Source: Bacteroidaceae bacterium (GTDB lineage Bacteria > Bacteroidota > Bacteroidia > Bacteroidales > Bacteroidaceae). From it: 64,000 nucleotides of DNA. The DNA lies in contig JAFYNL010000001.1 in the NCBI GenBank assembly GCA_017548075.1, forward strand, positions 1 through 64,000, given 5' to 3'. A model generated the notes under the pieces. The model did no database searches, had not been told where the DNA came from, and was given only the letters and a program-made list of their open reading frames with translations. Position numbers and translations under genes: made by a program. Shown here piece by piece: positions 41,883-51,296 of this stretch (within the stretch, counting starts at the first letter, position 1; every line of letters begins with the position of its first letter).

Positions 41883-44015
41883 ATGAATTACGAACTGATT
41901 GCCGAACGAACTGGCCTCAAGGAGAAATATGTGCGACAAGTTGTGGATTTGTTGCAGGATGGGGCTACTGTGCCCTTCATCAGCCGTTATCGCAAGGAAG
42001 CAACTGGCGGAATGACCGATGTCGAGGTGGCTCAAGTGGCTACAGAACTCGACAATGTAACAGAGCTTGAGCATCGTAAGAAGTTCATTCTCACCACTAT
42101 CGAAGGACAGGGAAAGCTCACTCCCGAACTACGAAAAAGGATTGAGGAATGTTGGGACGAGACGACTCTGGAAGACATTTATCTGCCATACAAACAAAAG
42201 CGCAGAACCAGAGCACAAGTCGCAAGAGAAGCCGGACTTGAGCCCTTTGCCGAAGCCATCTTGAAGCAAAGTTATACGCCTCTGAAGCAACTTGCCGACA
42301 AGACACTCGATGGCTTCGAAGGAAGCTATGAGGATGCTCTGCAAGGAGCAAAAGATATAATCGCCGAAAAAGTGAGTGAAGACGAACGAGCAAGGCAAAC
42401 TCTCAGGACGACCTTCTCGATTCATGCTCAGATTCAGAGCAAACTCATCAAAGGCAAAGACGTAGAAGGCCAAAACTTCCGCGATTATTTCGATTGGCAA
42501 GAACCCTTGAAACGCTGTTCCAGCCATCGTTTGCTGGCAATGAGGCGTGGTGAGGCTGAAGGCATACTGAGGGTTTCGATTTGTGTTGACGATGAGCCGG
42601 CGATGGAACGAATCGCTCGTCAGTTCGTCAGAGGCAATAGCGAGAGCAGTCAGGCTGTGCGAGAAGCCGTCGAGGATGGTTATAAGCGACTCCTCGAACC
42701 CAGCATCAGCAACGAGTTTGGCGCTTCGTCGAAGCAGAAAGCAGACGAGGAAGCCATCCGTATCTTCGTTAGAAATTTGGAACAATTGCTCATGGCTTCG
42801 CCTCTCGGACAAAAGCGTGTAATGGGCATCGACCCGGGTTTTCGAACTGGTTGCAAGGTGGTTTGCCTCGACGCAGAAGGCAATCTCCTCCATCACGACG
42901 TCATCTTCCCCCACCCTCCTCGAGCTGAGCGAGTTAAGGCGATGCTGACCGTCCAGAATCTTGTCGAGAAATATGGTGTTCAGGCCATCAGTATCGGCAA
43001 CGGAACTGCAGGTCGCGAGACTGAAGATTTCGTTCGTCACCTCGACCTTCCCGATAATGTGGAGGTTTATAGCGTGAGCGAGGACGGAGCCAGCATCTAT
43101 AGTGCAAGCGAGATTGCCCGCGAAGAGTTCCCCAACGAGGATGTGACCGTTCGCGGAGCCGTCAGCATAGGTCGGCGTTTGATGGACCCACTTGCCGAAC
43201 TCGTAAAGATAGATCCGTCGAGTATCGGCGTGGGGCAGTACCAGAAAGACGTCAATCAAACTGCCCTCAAAAAGAGCCTCGAAGAGACTGTGGTTGCTTG
43301 TGTGAACAGAGTTGGCGTGAACCTCAATACTGCAAGCCAATGGCTCTTGACTTATGTGAGTGGCCTCGGACCTTCACTTGCCCAGAATATCGTTCGCTAT
43401 CGACGTGAGAATGGGCCTTTCCACTCTCGAAAAGAGTTGATGAAAGTGCCTCGTCTTGGAGCAAAAGCCTTCGAGCAATCAGCTGGTTTCCTTCGCATAA
43501 AAGGCGGAGATGAGCCGCTCGACAATAGTGCAGTTCATCCCGAAAGATACGAATTGGTTGAGCAAATGGCTCACGACCAAAAGTGTTCTGTGGCGGAACT
43601 TATGGCAGATAAGTCGCTCAGAGACAAGATAGATGTGAATCAATATGTGAGTAGAGAGGTGGGACTCCCTACCCTTCAAGACATTATGACTGAGCTGGAT
43701 AAGCCTGGACTCGACCCTCGACAGCCTTTGCATGCTTTCGCTTTCGACCCAACAGTTCATGAAATAGGCGACCTTCGCGAGGGAATGGTGCTGCCTGGAA
43801 TCGTGACAAACATCACAAACTTTGGCGCTTTCGTTGATATCGGCGTCCATGAGAAGGGTTTGGTGCATGTTTCGCAACTCGCCGACCACTATGTGAAAGA
43901 CCCTACAACTGTGGTGAAAGTCCAGCAACAAGTAATGGTTCGAGTCATTGGAGTTGACCTCCAAAGGCAACGAATCTCGTTAAGTATGAAACACATTCAA
44001 GATGGCAAAGGATAA
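41883..44015 (+). CDS. tex: Tex-like RNA-binding transcription accessory protein
   Basis: A 710-residue protein of the Tex/Spt6-like family: an N-terminal helical domain (FISRYRKEATGGMTDVEV), a YqgF/RNase H-like domain (MGIDPGFRTGCKVVCLD), helix-hairpin-helix motifs (LNTASQWLLTYVSGLGP, about residues 480-550) and a C-terminal S1 RNA-binding domain (GIVTNITNFGAFVDIGV). Tex binds nucleic acid and affects transcription; its exact role is unsettled. A GTG three codons earlier is possible, but the ATG at 41883 fits. It overlaps radA by 14 nt. Confidence 0.95.
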   Translation: MNYELIAERTGLKEKYVRQVVDLLQDGATVPFISRYRKEATGGMTDVEVAQVATELDNVTELEHRKKFILTTIEGQGKLTPELRKRIEECWDETTLEDIYLPYKQKRRTRAQVAREAGLEPFAEAILKQSYTPLKQLADKTLDGFEGSYEDALQGAKDIIAEKVSEDERARQTLRTTFSIHAQIQSKLIKGKDVEGQNFRDYFDWQEPLKRCSSHRLLAMRRGEAEGILRVSICVDDEPAMERIARQFVRGNSESSQAVREAVEDGYKRLLEPSISNEFGASSKQKADEEAIRIFVRNLEQLLMASPLGQKRVMGIDPGFRTGCKVVCLDAEGNLLHHDVIFPHPPRAERVKAMLTVQNLVEKYGVQAISIGNGTAGRETEDFVRHLDLPDNVEVYSVSEDGASIYSASEIAREEFPNEDVTVRGAVSIGRRLMDPLAELVKIDPSSIGVGQYQKDVNQTALKKSLEETVVACVNRVGVNLNTASQWLLTYVSGLGPSLAQNIVRYRRENGPFHSRKELMKVPRLGAKAFEQSAGFLRIKGGDEPLDNSAVHPERYELVEQMAHDQKCSVAELMADKSLRDKIDVNQYVSREVGLPTLQDIMTELDKPGLDPRQPLHAFAFDPTVHEIGDLREGMVLPGIVTNITNFGAFVDIGVHEKGLVHVSQLADHYVKDPTTVVKVQQQVMVRVIGVDLQRQRISLSMKHIQDGKG

Positions 44016-45378
44016 GACAGTTTATGTTTGCGAGTACTGTGGACAGGAAAGCGTGAAGTGGATGGGCAAATGTCCTGCCTGTGGACGTTGGGACACGATG
44101 AAAGAGTTTAAGGTCGCTCCATCCAAACCTTCCTCAAAGTCGCTGAATATCCCCTCCTCTTCTTCGGAAAAGGCTGCAGGACGCATACCTCTTCACCAAA
44201 TTGATTCTACTTCCGAGCCGCGAATGAATATGGGCGACGAAGAGTTGAATCGCGTTCTAGGCGGAGGTCTTGTGCCAGGAAGTCTCGTGCTTCTTGGTGG
44301 CGAACCTGGAATTGGAAAGAGTACACTCTCGCTTCAAACTGTCCTAAAACTGCAAGGAAAACGCATTCTCTATGTGAGTGGCGAAGAAAGTGCAAGGCAG
44401 ATAAAACTAAGGGCGGACAGATTAGGTCCAGCCAACGAAGGGCTTTTCGTGCTTTGCGAGACGTCTCTCGAACAGATTTTCCTGCACATCGAAGAGATGA
44501 AGCCTGACCTCGTTGTTATCGACTCCATCCAAACTGTGCAGACCGAAACCGTCGAGTCTTCCGCAGGCTCGCTTGCACAGATTCGAGAATGCGCGGCAGC
44601 TCTCCTGAGATACGCAAAGACGGGAGGCGTTTCCATTCTCCTAATCGGCCATATTAATAAGGAAGGAGCGCTGGCAGGCCCCAAAGTTTTGGAGCATATT
44701 GTTGATGTCGTTCTGCAATTCGAAGGCGACCAACACCACCTTTACCGCATCTTGCGAAGCATTAAGAACCGCTTCGGAAGTACCAGTGAGATAGGCATTT
44801 ATGAAATGCGACACGATGGCTTGAGGCAGGTGAGCAACCCAAGCGAACTGCTCCTCACGGACAATCGCGAAGGACTTTCAGGTGTGGCCATTTCCTGCTC
44901 GATAGAAGGTGTCCGTCCTATCCTGATTGAGACACAAGCTTTGGTTAGCACGGCGGCTTACGGAACTGCCCAAAGAAGTACGACTGGCTTTGATGGAAGG
45001 CGACTGAACATGCTCCTTGCCGTTCTCGAGAAGAGAGTTGGCTTCAAGCTTGCACAGAAAGATGTCTTCCTAAACATTGCTGGAGGACTTCGCGTCACAG
45101 ACCCCGCCATCGACTTGAGTGTGGTTGCAGCCGTCCTTTCGAGCAATGGAGATATGCCTATCGAAGGCGATGTTTGCATGGCTGGCGAGGTTGGCTTGAG
45201 CGGAGAGATAAGGCCTGTTTCTCGAATAGAACAGAGGATTACAGAGGCTCAAAAGCTTGGTTTCAAGCGCATACTCATTCCTTCGCATAACATGAACGGA
45301 CTCAATCCTAAGGGATACAAAATAGAACTCGTGCCAGTTCGCAGAGTGGTAGAAACTGTAAGAGAACTATTCGGATGA
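44002..45378 (+). CDS. radA: DNA repair protein RadA
   Basis: A 458-residue RecA-like branch-migration ATPase. The N-terminal zinc finger has C10, C13, C24 and C27 (VCEYCGQ, KCPACG), Walker A is GGEPGIGKST, the RadA-specific KNRFG motif lies in RSIKNRFGSTSEIG, and the C-terminal Lon-like domain ends near residue 440. It processes recombination intermediates. The start lies inside the end of tex, suggesting coupled translation. The length equals that of E. coli RadA. Confidence 0.96.
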   Translation: MAKDKTVYVCEYCGQESVKWMGKCPACGRWDTMKEFKVAPSKPSSKSLNIPSSSSEKAAGRIPLHQIDSTSEPRMNMGDEELNRVLGGGLVPGSLVLLGGEPGIGKSTLSLQTVLKLQGKRILYVSGEESARQIKLRADRLGPANEGLFVLCETSLEQIFLHIEEMKPDLVVIDSIQTVQTETVESSAGSLAQIRECAAALLRYAKTGGVSILLIGHINKEGALAGPKVLEHIVDVVLQFEGDQHHLYRILRSIKNRFGSTSEIGIYEMRHDGLRQVSNPSELLLTDNREGLSGVAISCSIEGVRPILIETQALVSTAAYGTAQRSTTGFDGRRLNMLLAVLEKRVGFKLAQKDVFLNIAGGLRVTDPAIDLSVVAAVLSSNGDMPIEGDVCMAGEVGLSGEIRPVSRIEQRITEAQKLGFKRILIPSHNMNGLNPKGYKIELVPVRRVVETVRELFG

Positions 45379-45398
45379 CTTCAACAATAATATAAAAT

Positions 45399-46967
45399 AT
45401 GTCATTTAGCGTTATATTTGTAGCATTTTGCTTGGTGTTCATGATTTGGGCACTTATTGCAGACCGTTTGAAGCCAGGACTCATCCTTTTCTCCTGCGTT
45501 GTGATGATGCTTTGTGCAGGCATCCTGCAGCCGAAAGAGTGTCTGGAAGGCTTCTCAAACAAGGGAATGATAACCGTTGCCCTACTCTTCCTCGTGAGCG
45601 AAGGCGTTCGCAGGAGTGGCATCCTTGAGCAAATCATTCTCAAACTGCTTCCCATCAAGCATACCACAGTTACTCGAGCCAACGCAAAGCTCCTGCCAAC
45701 CATCGCTGCGCTTTCAGCTTTCCTCAACAACACACCAGTAGTCGTCATCTTTGCTCCCATCATCAAGAACTGGGCGAGGAAGGTTGGACTTTCGCACACG
45801 AAGTTCCTCATTCCTTTGAGCTATGCAACAGTTCTTGGCGGCATTTGTACCTTGATTGGTACGAGCACGAACCTTGTTGTAGATGGCCTTATCATCGATT
45901 CTGGCAGAGAGGGAATGTCGATGTTTGAGTTGGGTAAAGTCGGTATCATAATCTGCATTGTTGGCCTTGCTTACCTCATCTTCTACAGCCATTATCTCTT
46001 GCCCGACAATCGCGAGAGCGAGACGGAAGATGACGAGAAGGCAGAGGGCGTTCATCGCGTCGAAATTGTGCTGAGAAGCCGATTCAAGGGACTTGGCCAA
46101 ACACTTCGTGAATTCGACTTCTATCGCCAATATGGTGCTACGGTTCGAAGTATTCGCAGAGGAAGTGTCTTGCTAAGTGGTGACTGGATGAATATGCCGC
46201 TTGAGAACCACGATACACTCTTGCTTGATACTGACGAAAAATTCGTTCAAACTTATAACGAATCGTCATCGTTCCTCATTTCCAGTTACGATGCCGACAA
46301 TCAGCCGCTTGCCCACCACAAACGCTATCTTGCCCTCATCCTGCTCGTCTTCATGATAACGGGAGCCACTATAGGCGAACTTCCTTTCGTAAGAGATGCT
46401 GTGCCTAGCTTCAAGTTCGATATGTTCTTCTTTGTATGTCTCACTACCGTCATCATGGCTTGGGCAAAGATATTCAACCCTCGCAGGTATAGCAAATATG
46501 TCTCGTGGGATGTTCTTGTGACAATTGCCTGTGCTTTCGCCATTTCAAAAGGCATGCAGAACTCAGGTTTTGCCGACTGCATAGCCGACATCATCATCGC
46601 TTGTGCCGATGCAATTGGGCAATCCGAGCACGGCTCGTACGCTATGTTGGCAATACTCTTCATTATTACCAATCTCTTTACTGAGCTGATTACGAACAAC
46701 GCAGCAGCAGCCCTCTCCTTCCCATTGGCTTTGGCCGTAGCAGAGAAGTTGGGAGTCGACCCGATGCCCTTCTTCATCTGCATTTGTGTAGCTGCAAGCG
46801 CAGCCTTCAGCACACCGATTGGCTATCAAACAAACCTCCTCGTGCAAGGCATCGGCGGCTATCGCTTCACCGATTATACAAAAGTCGGTCTGCCCCTCAA
46901 CATCATCGTCTTCCTCATCAGCGTATTTGTCATACCAATGATTTGGCCCATCGTACCAATACATTAA
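45399..46967 (+). CDS. SLC13-family permease, likely sulfate uptake
   Basis: A 522-residue inner-membrane transporter of the SLC13/DASS type with about 11 transmembrane segments. The two re-entrant signatures are FLNNTPVVVIFAPI plus TLIGTSTNLVVDGL in the first half and ELITNNAAAALSFP plus FSTPIGYQTNLLVQG in the second. A soluble insert (about residues 210-290) resembles an RCK_C/TrkA_C domain (FKGLGQTLREFDF, LENHDTLLL), a layout common in prokaryotic sulfate and other anion carriers. Followed by cysC after a heptad array, so sulfate is the probable substrate. Confidence 0.87.
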   Translation: MSFSVIFVAFCLVFMIWALIADRLKPGLILFSCVVMMLCAGILQPKECLEGFSNKGMITVALLFLVSEGVRRSGILEQIILKLLPIKHTTVTRANAKLLPTIAALSAFLNNTPVVVIFAPIIKNWARKVGLSHTKFLIPLSYATVLGGICTLIGTSTNLVVDGLIIDSGREGMSMFELGKVGIIICIVGLAYLIFYSHYLLPDNRESETEDDEKAEGVHRVEIVLRSRFKGLGQTLREFDFYRQYGATVRSIRRGSVLLSGDWMNMPLENHDTLLLDTDEKFVQTYNESSSFLISSYDADNQPLAHHKRYLALILLVFMITGATIGELPFVRDAVPSFKFDMFFFVCLTTVIMAWAKIFNPRRYSKYVSWDVLVTIACAFAISKGMQNSGFADCIADIIIACADAIGQSEHGSYAMLAILFIITNLFTELITNNAAAALSFPLALAVAEKLGVDPMPFFICICVAASAAFSTPIGYQTNLLVQGIGGYRFTDYTKVGLPLNIIVFLISVFVIPMIWPIVPIH

Positions 46968-46995
46968 CCCTACTCCCTAATCTCTAATCCCTAAT
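46968..46995. repeat. heptad array (CCCTAAT/CTCTAAT), four units
   Basis: CCCTACT, CCCTAAT, CTCTAAT, CCCTAAT start right at the permease stop and run to 3 nt before the cysC ATG. It is the same family as at the hisS stop. Confidence 0.92.
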
Positions 46996-46998
46996 CTA

Positions 46999-47580
46999 AT
47001 GGAAATTTTCCCTATTTTCGATAAAATGCTAACTCGCCAGGACAAAGAACAATTGCTTGGTCAGCGAGGCATCATGATATGGATGACAGGTCTCAGTGGC
47101 AGCGGAAAAAGTACTGTCGCTATTGGCGTAGAGCGAGAGTTGCAGAAGCGAGGCATTCTTTGTCGTATCCTCGATGGCGACAACATCCGAGCAGGCATCA
47201 ACTCCAATCTCGGCTTCTCGGCAGAAGACAGAAAGGAGAACATCCGTCGTATCGCAGAAATAGGCAAACTCTTCGTCGATACGGGCATTGTCACGATTGC
47301 CTGCTTTGTTTCCCCCACCCTTGAACTTCGTCAGATGGCACGCGAGATAATCGGTCCCGACGACTTCCGTGAAGTCTATATCGCAACGCCTTTGGAGGAA
47401 TGTGAACGCAGGGATGTAAAAGGGTTGTATGCTCGTGCCAGAAAGGGAGAAGTGAAGGATTTCACAGGCATTAGTGCCCCCTTCGAAGCTCCCACGAATC
47501 CCGACCTCAGCCTCGATACCAGTCAAATGACACTCAAAGATGAAGTCGAAGCTGTAGTGGACCTTTGCCTAAGAAGCTAA
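46999..47580 (+). CDS. cysC: adenylyl-sulfate kinase
   Basis: A 193-residue kinase that phosphorylates APS to PAPS, the sulfate donor. Walker A is GLSGSGKST (31-39), followed by LDGDNIRAGINSNLGFS (APS-binding) and the Ser-containing FVSPTLELR. In this genome the PAPS is likely used by the sulfotransferase of the same cluster. The start is the ATG at 46999; an internal ATG at 47026 would also give a working enzyme. The gene converges on the GH27 gene with 1 nt between stops. Confidence 0.95.
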   Translation: MEIFPIFDKMLTRQDKEQLLGQRGIMIWMTGLSGSGKSTVAIGVERELQKRGILCRILDGDNIRAGINSNLGFSAEDRKENIRRIAEIGKLFVDTGIVTIACFVSPTLELRQMAREIIGPDDFREVYIATPLEECERRDVKGLYARARKGEVKDFTGISAPFEAPTNPDLSLDTSQMTLKDEVEAVVDLCLRS

Positions 47581-47581
47581 A

Positions 47582-49810
47582 TTAGAACCACACTTTCAGA
47601 TACCTGCATCCGTGTAATGGAATGGTGCAGTTAAGTTCGCTTTCGGAGAGGTCTTTCTGACGCCAGAGGTCACGAACATTCTTTGCAGGCTTCTCTGAAG
47701 GAATGAGTTTCTTCATATCTACCTGCCGGTCCGTTTCACCAACGTTGAAGATGCCTACAGCAATCGCTCCGTCTGCCAAAGGACGGCTCCAAACCTCAAT
47801 GTCACCTTCCTTCAGGGCACGGTCGGCCTGCTTGCCCAAGAGGTCTTGGTCGATGGCATTTACCTCGTTGTTGCAGAGGAGATTTAGTGTAAAGTCATCC
47901 ATCTGTGCGATGTCGCAGCCAATGAGCATATTGGAAGAAACGAGAGTCCAAAGCGTGATGTGAGTGTATTGTTCATCAGGCGTCAGACGCGTTTCGCGAA
48001 GGCCTTTTGTGTTCTCGCCCAAACCATAACCAACTTTGCCCACAACAAGCATATCGGGGTCATTCCAATGGCCGATAGAAGAATATTGGGATTTACCCAA
48101 TTGCTGACGAAAACCCACATCATAGATTGAATGCCATGTGTCGTTGATGTCCTGAGCCGTACGCCAACTGTTGCCGTCGCAATAAAGTCCCCACAGATAG
48201 ACCTGCGTTCCGCCCAAGGGACCGAGGCTGTAGAAGATGTCTCGAGGTTGCTGGCGCAAGAACTTCTGCATCAAGAGATAGGGACGAATGCAGCTGGCAA
48301 AGCCATAATCGTTCTCTTGGGCTCGCACATTCTCGTAGCTGCACCAGTCGTATTTTAGGTAATCCACGCCCCATTTGTTCCATACCTCAGCATCCTCTTT
48401 CTCGTAACCGAGGCTACCAAGATAGCCACCACATGTGGTTGCACCAGGCGCGCTGTAGATGCCGAACTTCAGTCCGCGCTCGTGGAGCCAATCAACCAGT
48501 CCCTTCATCGATGGGAACTTTTGGTTTGCGTCGAGCGTGCCGTCGGGGTTGCGCTCTGGAGCTTCCCATCCATCATCGATGTTGATGTAGCTATAACCAT
48601 ATTCGGCCAAGCCTTTATCGATAAGCGCCTGCGTAGAAGCCATTACCTTCTCCTGCGTTACAGTCAGTCCCCAGCAGTTCCACGAATTCCAGCCCATCGG
48701 CGGAGTCTGGCCAATCATGTCTGCACCCACTTTCAGAGTGAACTCCTGCGAAGCCTTTCCTTTTGCATTCTCAGCCACGACGGTAAAGGTCAGGACAGCT
48801 GGCTTGCCGATTTTTCCGCTCAAAACACCACTTTCTGTGAGTTGAAGGCCTGCAGGAAGGTCGTTACAAGTGAATTTCATAGGCTTTTCGCCCGATACGG
48901 GGAAACGATAGATGACGGGAGAGCCTGGACGTACACCAAATACAGGAGCGCCGTTGAAACGAGGTGTTGCAGGAGCTGCTGGTGTCAGGACGTATTTCAG
49001 TTGTTTGCTTTCGCTGAGCACCTTTCCCGTCTTGGCATCGGTATAGGTTGCCGTGAGCTGACACATTTTATCCATATTATAAGGTACAGTCACGCGCACG
49101 GGCTTGTTTCGCTTGAGGGAAAGCTTCTTGCTCAGGGACTTCACCTTGGCTCCCGTCTCACGGTCTATAATCGTGACGTCCAGCGTTCCATTTGTTGCCG
49201 TTGAATAAGCGTTGTTGACCTCTATATCGTAATGGTATTGCCCGACATTTGTGTCTGATAGACGCATGGAAAGACCTTCGGCAGCCTTGGGGCAGGTAAT
49301 CGTCAGAGGATTGTTGTACAAACCGCCAGAACCTCCGCGATTATAGACTCGAACAGCAATCACATTCTCCGCATCCAAGCGGACGCAATCTTCTTTGATG
49401 TTGACTACATAGTTGCGAACGTCATTGCTGGCAGGGAAATAGCCCGCAGCATTTGTCGGCATACGTCCAGTCGAGCCAATCAGTTTGCCATTCAGGTAGC
49501 ACTCGTCCACATCATCGGCTTTTGGCATGTTCAGGATGAGAGCATTCTGCTGGTCAGCGCCCTGGAACACGCTTTTGGGAATAGTCACGTGAATGCGATA
49601 CCAGCCGTAAGCCTTGGTGTTCTGAGGAAAGCCTTGCTCGTCCCATCTCTTGGTGATGTCAACCTCGCTCCAAGAGGTATCATCCATTTCGGGCTTAGCC
49701 CAATTCAAATCGTCACCCTGCTTGAGAAGCCCCTTGCTGACAGTTACATTTTGCGCATCCAGTTGCAGTCCCATCAAGGCCATCAATGCTACTAAAAACA
49801 GCTTTTTCAT
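47582..49810 (-). CDS. GH27 alpha-galactosidase-type enzyme with N-terminal jelly-roll domain
   Basis: A 742-residue secreted enzyme (signal peptide MKKLFLVALMALMGLQLDA). Residues about 25-170 form a beta-galactosidase-type sugar-binding jelly roll (GWYRIHVTIPK, YLNGKLIGSTG). Two Ig-like modules follow, the second a putative-Ig type (LPAGLQLTESGVLSGKIGKP). The GH27 catalytic barrel starts near residue 368 with PPMGWNSWNCWG; YLKYDWCSYEN holds the nucleophile Asp and HWNDPDMLVVG the acid/base Asp. GH27 enzymes release terminal alpha-galactose (or alpha-N-acetylgalactosamine). It sits between cysC and cysD on the opposite strand and has its own promoter. Confidence 0.92.
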   Translation of the reverse strand: MKKLFLVALMALMGLQLDAQNVTVSKGLLKQGDDLNWAKPEMDDTSWSEVDITKRWDEQGFPQNTKAYGWYRIHVTIPKSVFQGADQQNALILNMPKADDVDECYLNGKLIGSTGRMPTNAAGYFPASNDVRNYVVNIKEDCVRLDAENVIAVRVYNRGGSGGLYNNPLTITCPKAAEGLSMRLSDTNVGQYHYDIEVNNAYSTATNGTLDVTIIDRETGAKVKSLSKKLSLKRNKPVRVTVPYNMDKMCQLTATYTDAKTGKVLSESKQLKYVLTPAAPATPRFNGAPVFGVRPGSPVIYRFPVSGEKPMKFTCNDLPAGLQLTESGVLSGKIGKPAVLTFTVVAENAKGKASQEFTLKVGADMIGQTPPMGWNSWNCWGLTVTQEKVMASTQALIDKGLAEYGYSYINIDDGWEAPERNPDGTLDANQKFPSMKGLVDWLHERGLKFGIYSAPGATTCGGYLGSLGYEKEDAEVWNKWGVDYLKYDWCSYENVRAQENDYGFASCIRPYLLMQKFLRQQPRDIFYSLGPLGGTQVYLWGLYCDGNSWRTAQDINDTWHSIYDVGFRQQLGKSQYSSIGHWNDPDMLVVGKVGYGLGENTKGLRETRLTPDEQYTHITLWTLVSSNMLIGCDIAQMDDFTLNLLCNNEVNAIDQDLLGKQADRALKEGDIEVWSRPLADGAIAVGIFNVGETDRQVDMKKLIPSEKPAKNVRDLWRQKDLSESELNCTIPLHGCRYLKVWF

Positions 49811-49834
49811 AATTGTTTATATGTTTTCGAATGA

Positions 49835-49865
49835 CAAAGATACGACTTTCCTTTCATACTTGCAA
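49835..49865 (-). promoter_or_regulatory. promoter of the GH27 gene
   Basis: On the minus strand TTG (49865-49863), a 20-nt spacer and TATCTTTG (49842-49835), 24 nt before the ATG. Confidence 0.72.
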
Positions 49866-50112
49866 GCGAGAAAGTCAGAAAGTCATAAAATCATAATTCT
49901 ACAGGAATGGCTTTTCAGTTAGTTCTGCCGCGGTAAAGAAGAGATAATAATTATTATCTATTATTTATATTATAATATTATTAATAATAAAACTCTATTA
50001 ATAATCTTATACTCGTGTAGTAATTCAGTCACTTTCGCTTCCTGTAGATATATGATTATATGATTAAGTGATTATCTCCCCCGCGAAGACCCCGAAAAAA
50101 CTCGTCTAAGGT

Positions 50113-50228
50113 AATCCGAAAACATTACACGTGATGTTTGCAAACATCGCACGCGAAAATGGCCAACGTCACACGTTAAAATCGTCGACGTAACACGCTA
50201 TGTTTGCAAACAACACTAATTGTTGAGA
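50113..50228 (+). repeat. 22-bp-phased intergenic array, copy G (degenerate)
   Basis: Units start at 50125 (TTACACG), 50147 (TCGCACG), 50169 (TCACACGTTA), 50191 (TAACACGCTA) and 50213 (ACACTAATTGTTG). The bases have drifted but the 22-bp phase is exact. Confidence 0.82.
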
Positions 50229-50247
50229 AATAATATGTGCAAATATA

Positions 50248-50282
50248 TTTGGCTTTTTGCTCACTTATTCGTAACTTTGCAG
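50248..50282 (+). promoter_or_regulatory. promoter of the cysD operon
   Basis: TTTG at 50248-50251, a 20-nt spacer and TAACTTTG at 50272-50279, 31 nt before the ATG. Positions 50261-50282 are identical to 14045-14066 in front of the acyltransferase gene. Confidence 0.8.
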
Positions 50283-50310
50283 GCGAAAATGTAAATGACT
50301 AAATAATTTA

Positions 50311-51219
50311 ATGGAAGAATATCGTTTAAGTCACCTGCAGGAACTCGAGGCTGAGTCGATTCACATCATCCGTGAGGTGGCGGCTGAGTTCGAGAATCCT
50401 GTCATGCTCTACAGCATCGGCAAGGACAGCTCCGTGATGGTGCGACTGGCCGAGAAGGCTTTCGCTCCGGGCAAAGTGCCGTTCCCACTCATGCACATCG
50501 ACAGCAAATGGAAGTTCCGCGAGATGATTGAGTTCCGCGACAGCTATGCCAAGGAGCACGGATGGAACCTGATTGTGGAGAGCAACATGGAAGCCTTCAA
50601 CGCTGGCGTAGGGCCTTTCACTCATGGCAGCAAAGTGCATACCGACCTGATGAAGACAAAGGCGCTGCTCGATGCCCTGAACAAATGGAAGTTCGATGCC
50701 GCTTTCGGTGGCGCTCGTCGTGATGAAGAAAAATCGAGAGCAAAGGAGCGCATCTTCAGCTTCCGTGACCAATTCAACCAGTGGGACCCCAAGAACCAGC
50801 GACCTGAGCTTTGGGACATCTACAACAGCCGCGTCCACAAGGGCGAGAGCATCCGCGTCTTCCCCCTCAGCAACTGGACTGAGCTTGATGTCTGGCAGTA
50901 CATCCGCCTCGAAAACATCCCCATCGTGCCCCTCTACTTCGCAAAGGAAAGGCCTTGTGTAGAGATTGACGGCAACCTCATCATGGCCGACGACGACCGT
51001 TTGCCGAAGGAGCTTGTGCCGAAGATTCACAACCGCATGGTCCGCTTCCGCACACTTGGCTGCTGGCCTCTGACGGGAGCTGTAGAAAGCAACGCCACCA
51101 CCATAGAGGAGATTGTGGAAGAGATGATGACCACCACAAAGAGCGAACGCACAACCCGCGTCATCGACTTCGACCAGGAAGCCTCGATGGAGCAGAAAAA
51201 GAGGGAGGGATACTTCTGA
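50311..51219 (+). CDS. cysD: sulfate adenylyltransferase subunit CysD
   Basis: A 302-residue PP-loop ATP sulfurylase subunit that makes APS from sulfate and ATP together with CysN. The PP-loop is SIGKDSSVM, and [15 protein letters not shown] is the family's nucleotide motif. The length equals E. coli CysD. Five GAAGA-type 7-bp units begin on its stop codon. It leads the operon cysD - cysN - sulfotransferase. Confidence 0.96.
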   Translation: MEEYRLSHLQELEAESIHIIREVAAEFENPVMLYSIGKDSSVMVRLAEKAFAPGKVPFPLMHIDSKWKFREMIEFRDSYAKEHGWNLIVESNMEAFNAGVGPFTHGSKVHTDLMKTKALLDALNKWKFDAAFGGARRDEEKSRAKERIFSFRDQFNQWDPKNQRPELWDIYNSRVHKGESIRVFPLSNWTELDVWQYIRLENIPIVPLYFAKERPCVEIDGNLIMADDDRLPKELVPKIHNRMVRFRTLGCWPLTGAVESNATTIEEIVEEMMTTTKSERTTRVIDFDQEASMEQKKREGYF

Positions 51220-51254
51220 GAAGAATGAAGAATGAAGAGTGAAGAGTGAAGAAT
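51220..51254. repeat. heptad array (GAAGAAT/GAAGAGT), five units
   Basis: GAAGAAT twice, GAAGAGT twice, GAAGAAT directly after the cysD stop. Same family as after the smalltalk gene and, inverted, inside hisS. Confidence 0.92.
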
Positions 51255-51268
51255 TTGCTACCGCTCTA

Positions 51269-51296
51269 ATGTTCAATGTTCAATTGTCAACGTTCA
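51269..51296. repeat. heptad array (ATGTTCA type), four units ending at the cysN start
   Basis: ATGTTCA, ATGTTCA, ATTGTCA, ACGTTCA, then the cysN ATG, which has the place of the first bases of a fifth unit. The second unit also offers an in-frame ATG at 51276. Confidence 0.9.

Larger units (their letters stand above)
49811..50310. other. 500-bp gene-free divergent region between GH27 and cysD
   Basis: It holds the GH27 promoter (49835-49865), a 60-bp tract of almost pure A+T (49946-50012) that looks intrinsically bent or easily melted, 22-bp array copy G, and the cysD promoter (50248-50279). No coding frame is credible. Confidence 0.8.

Noticed and set aside
42129..43340. 403-codon minus-strand frame opposite tex
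   Set aside because: tex has clear domains over the whole interval; the antisense frame is a by-product of codon bias and has no domain signals or start context. The same holds for long antisense frames at 51510-52790 and 10667-11962.
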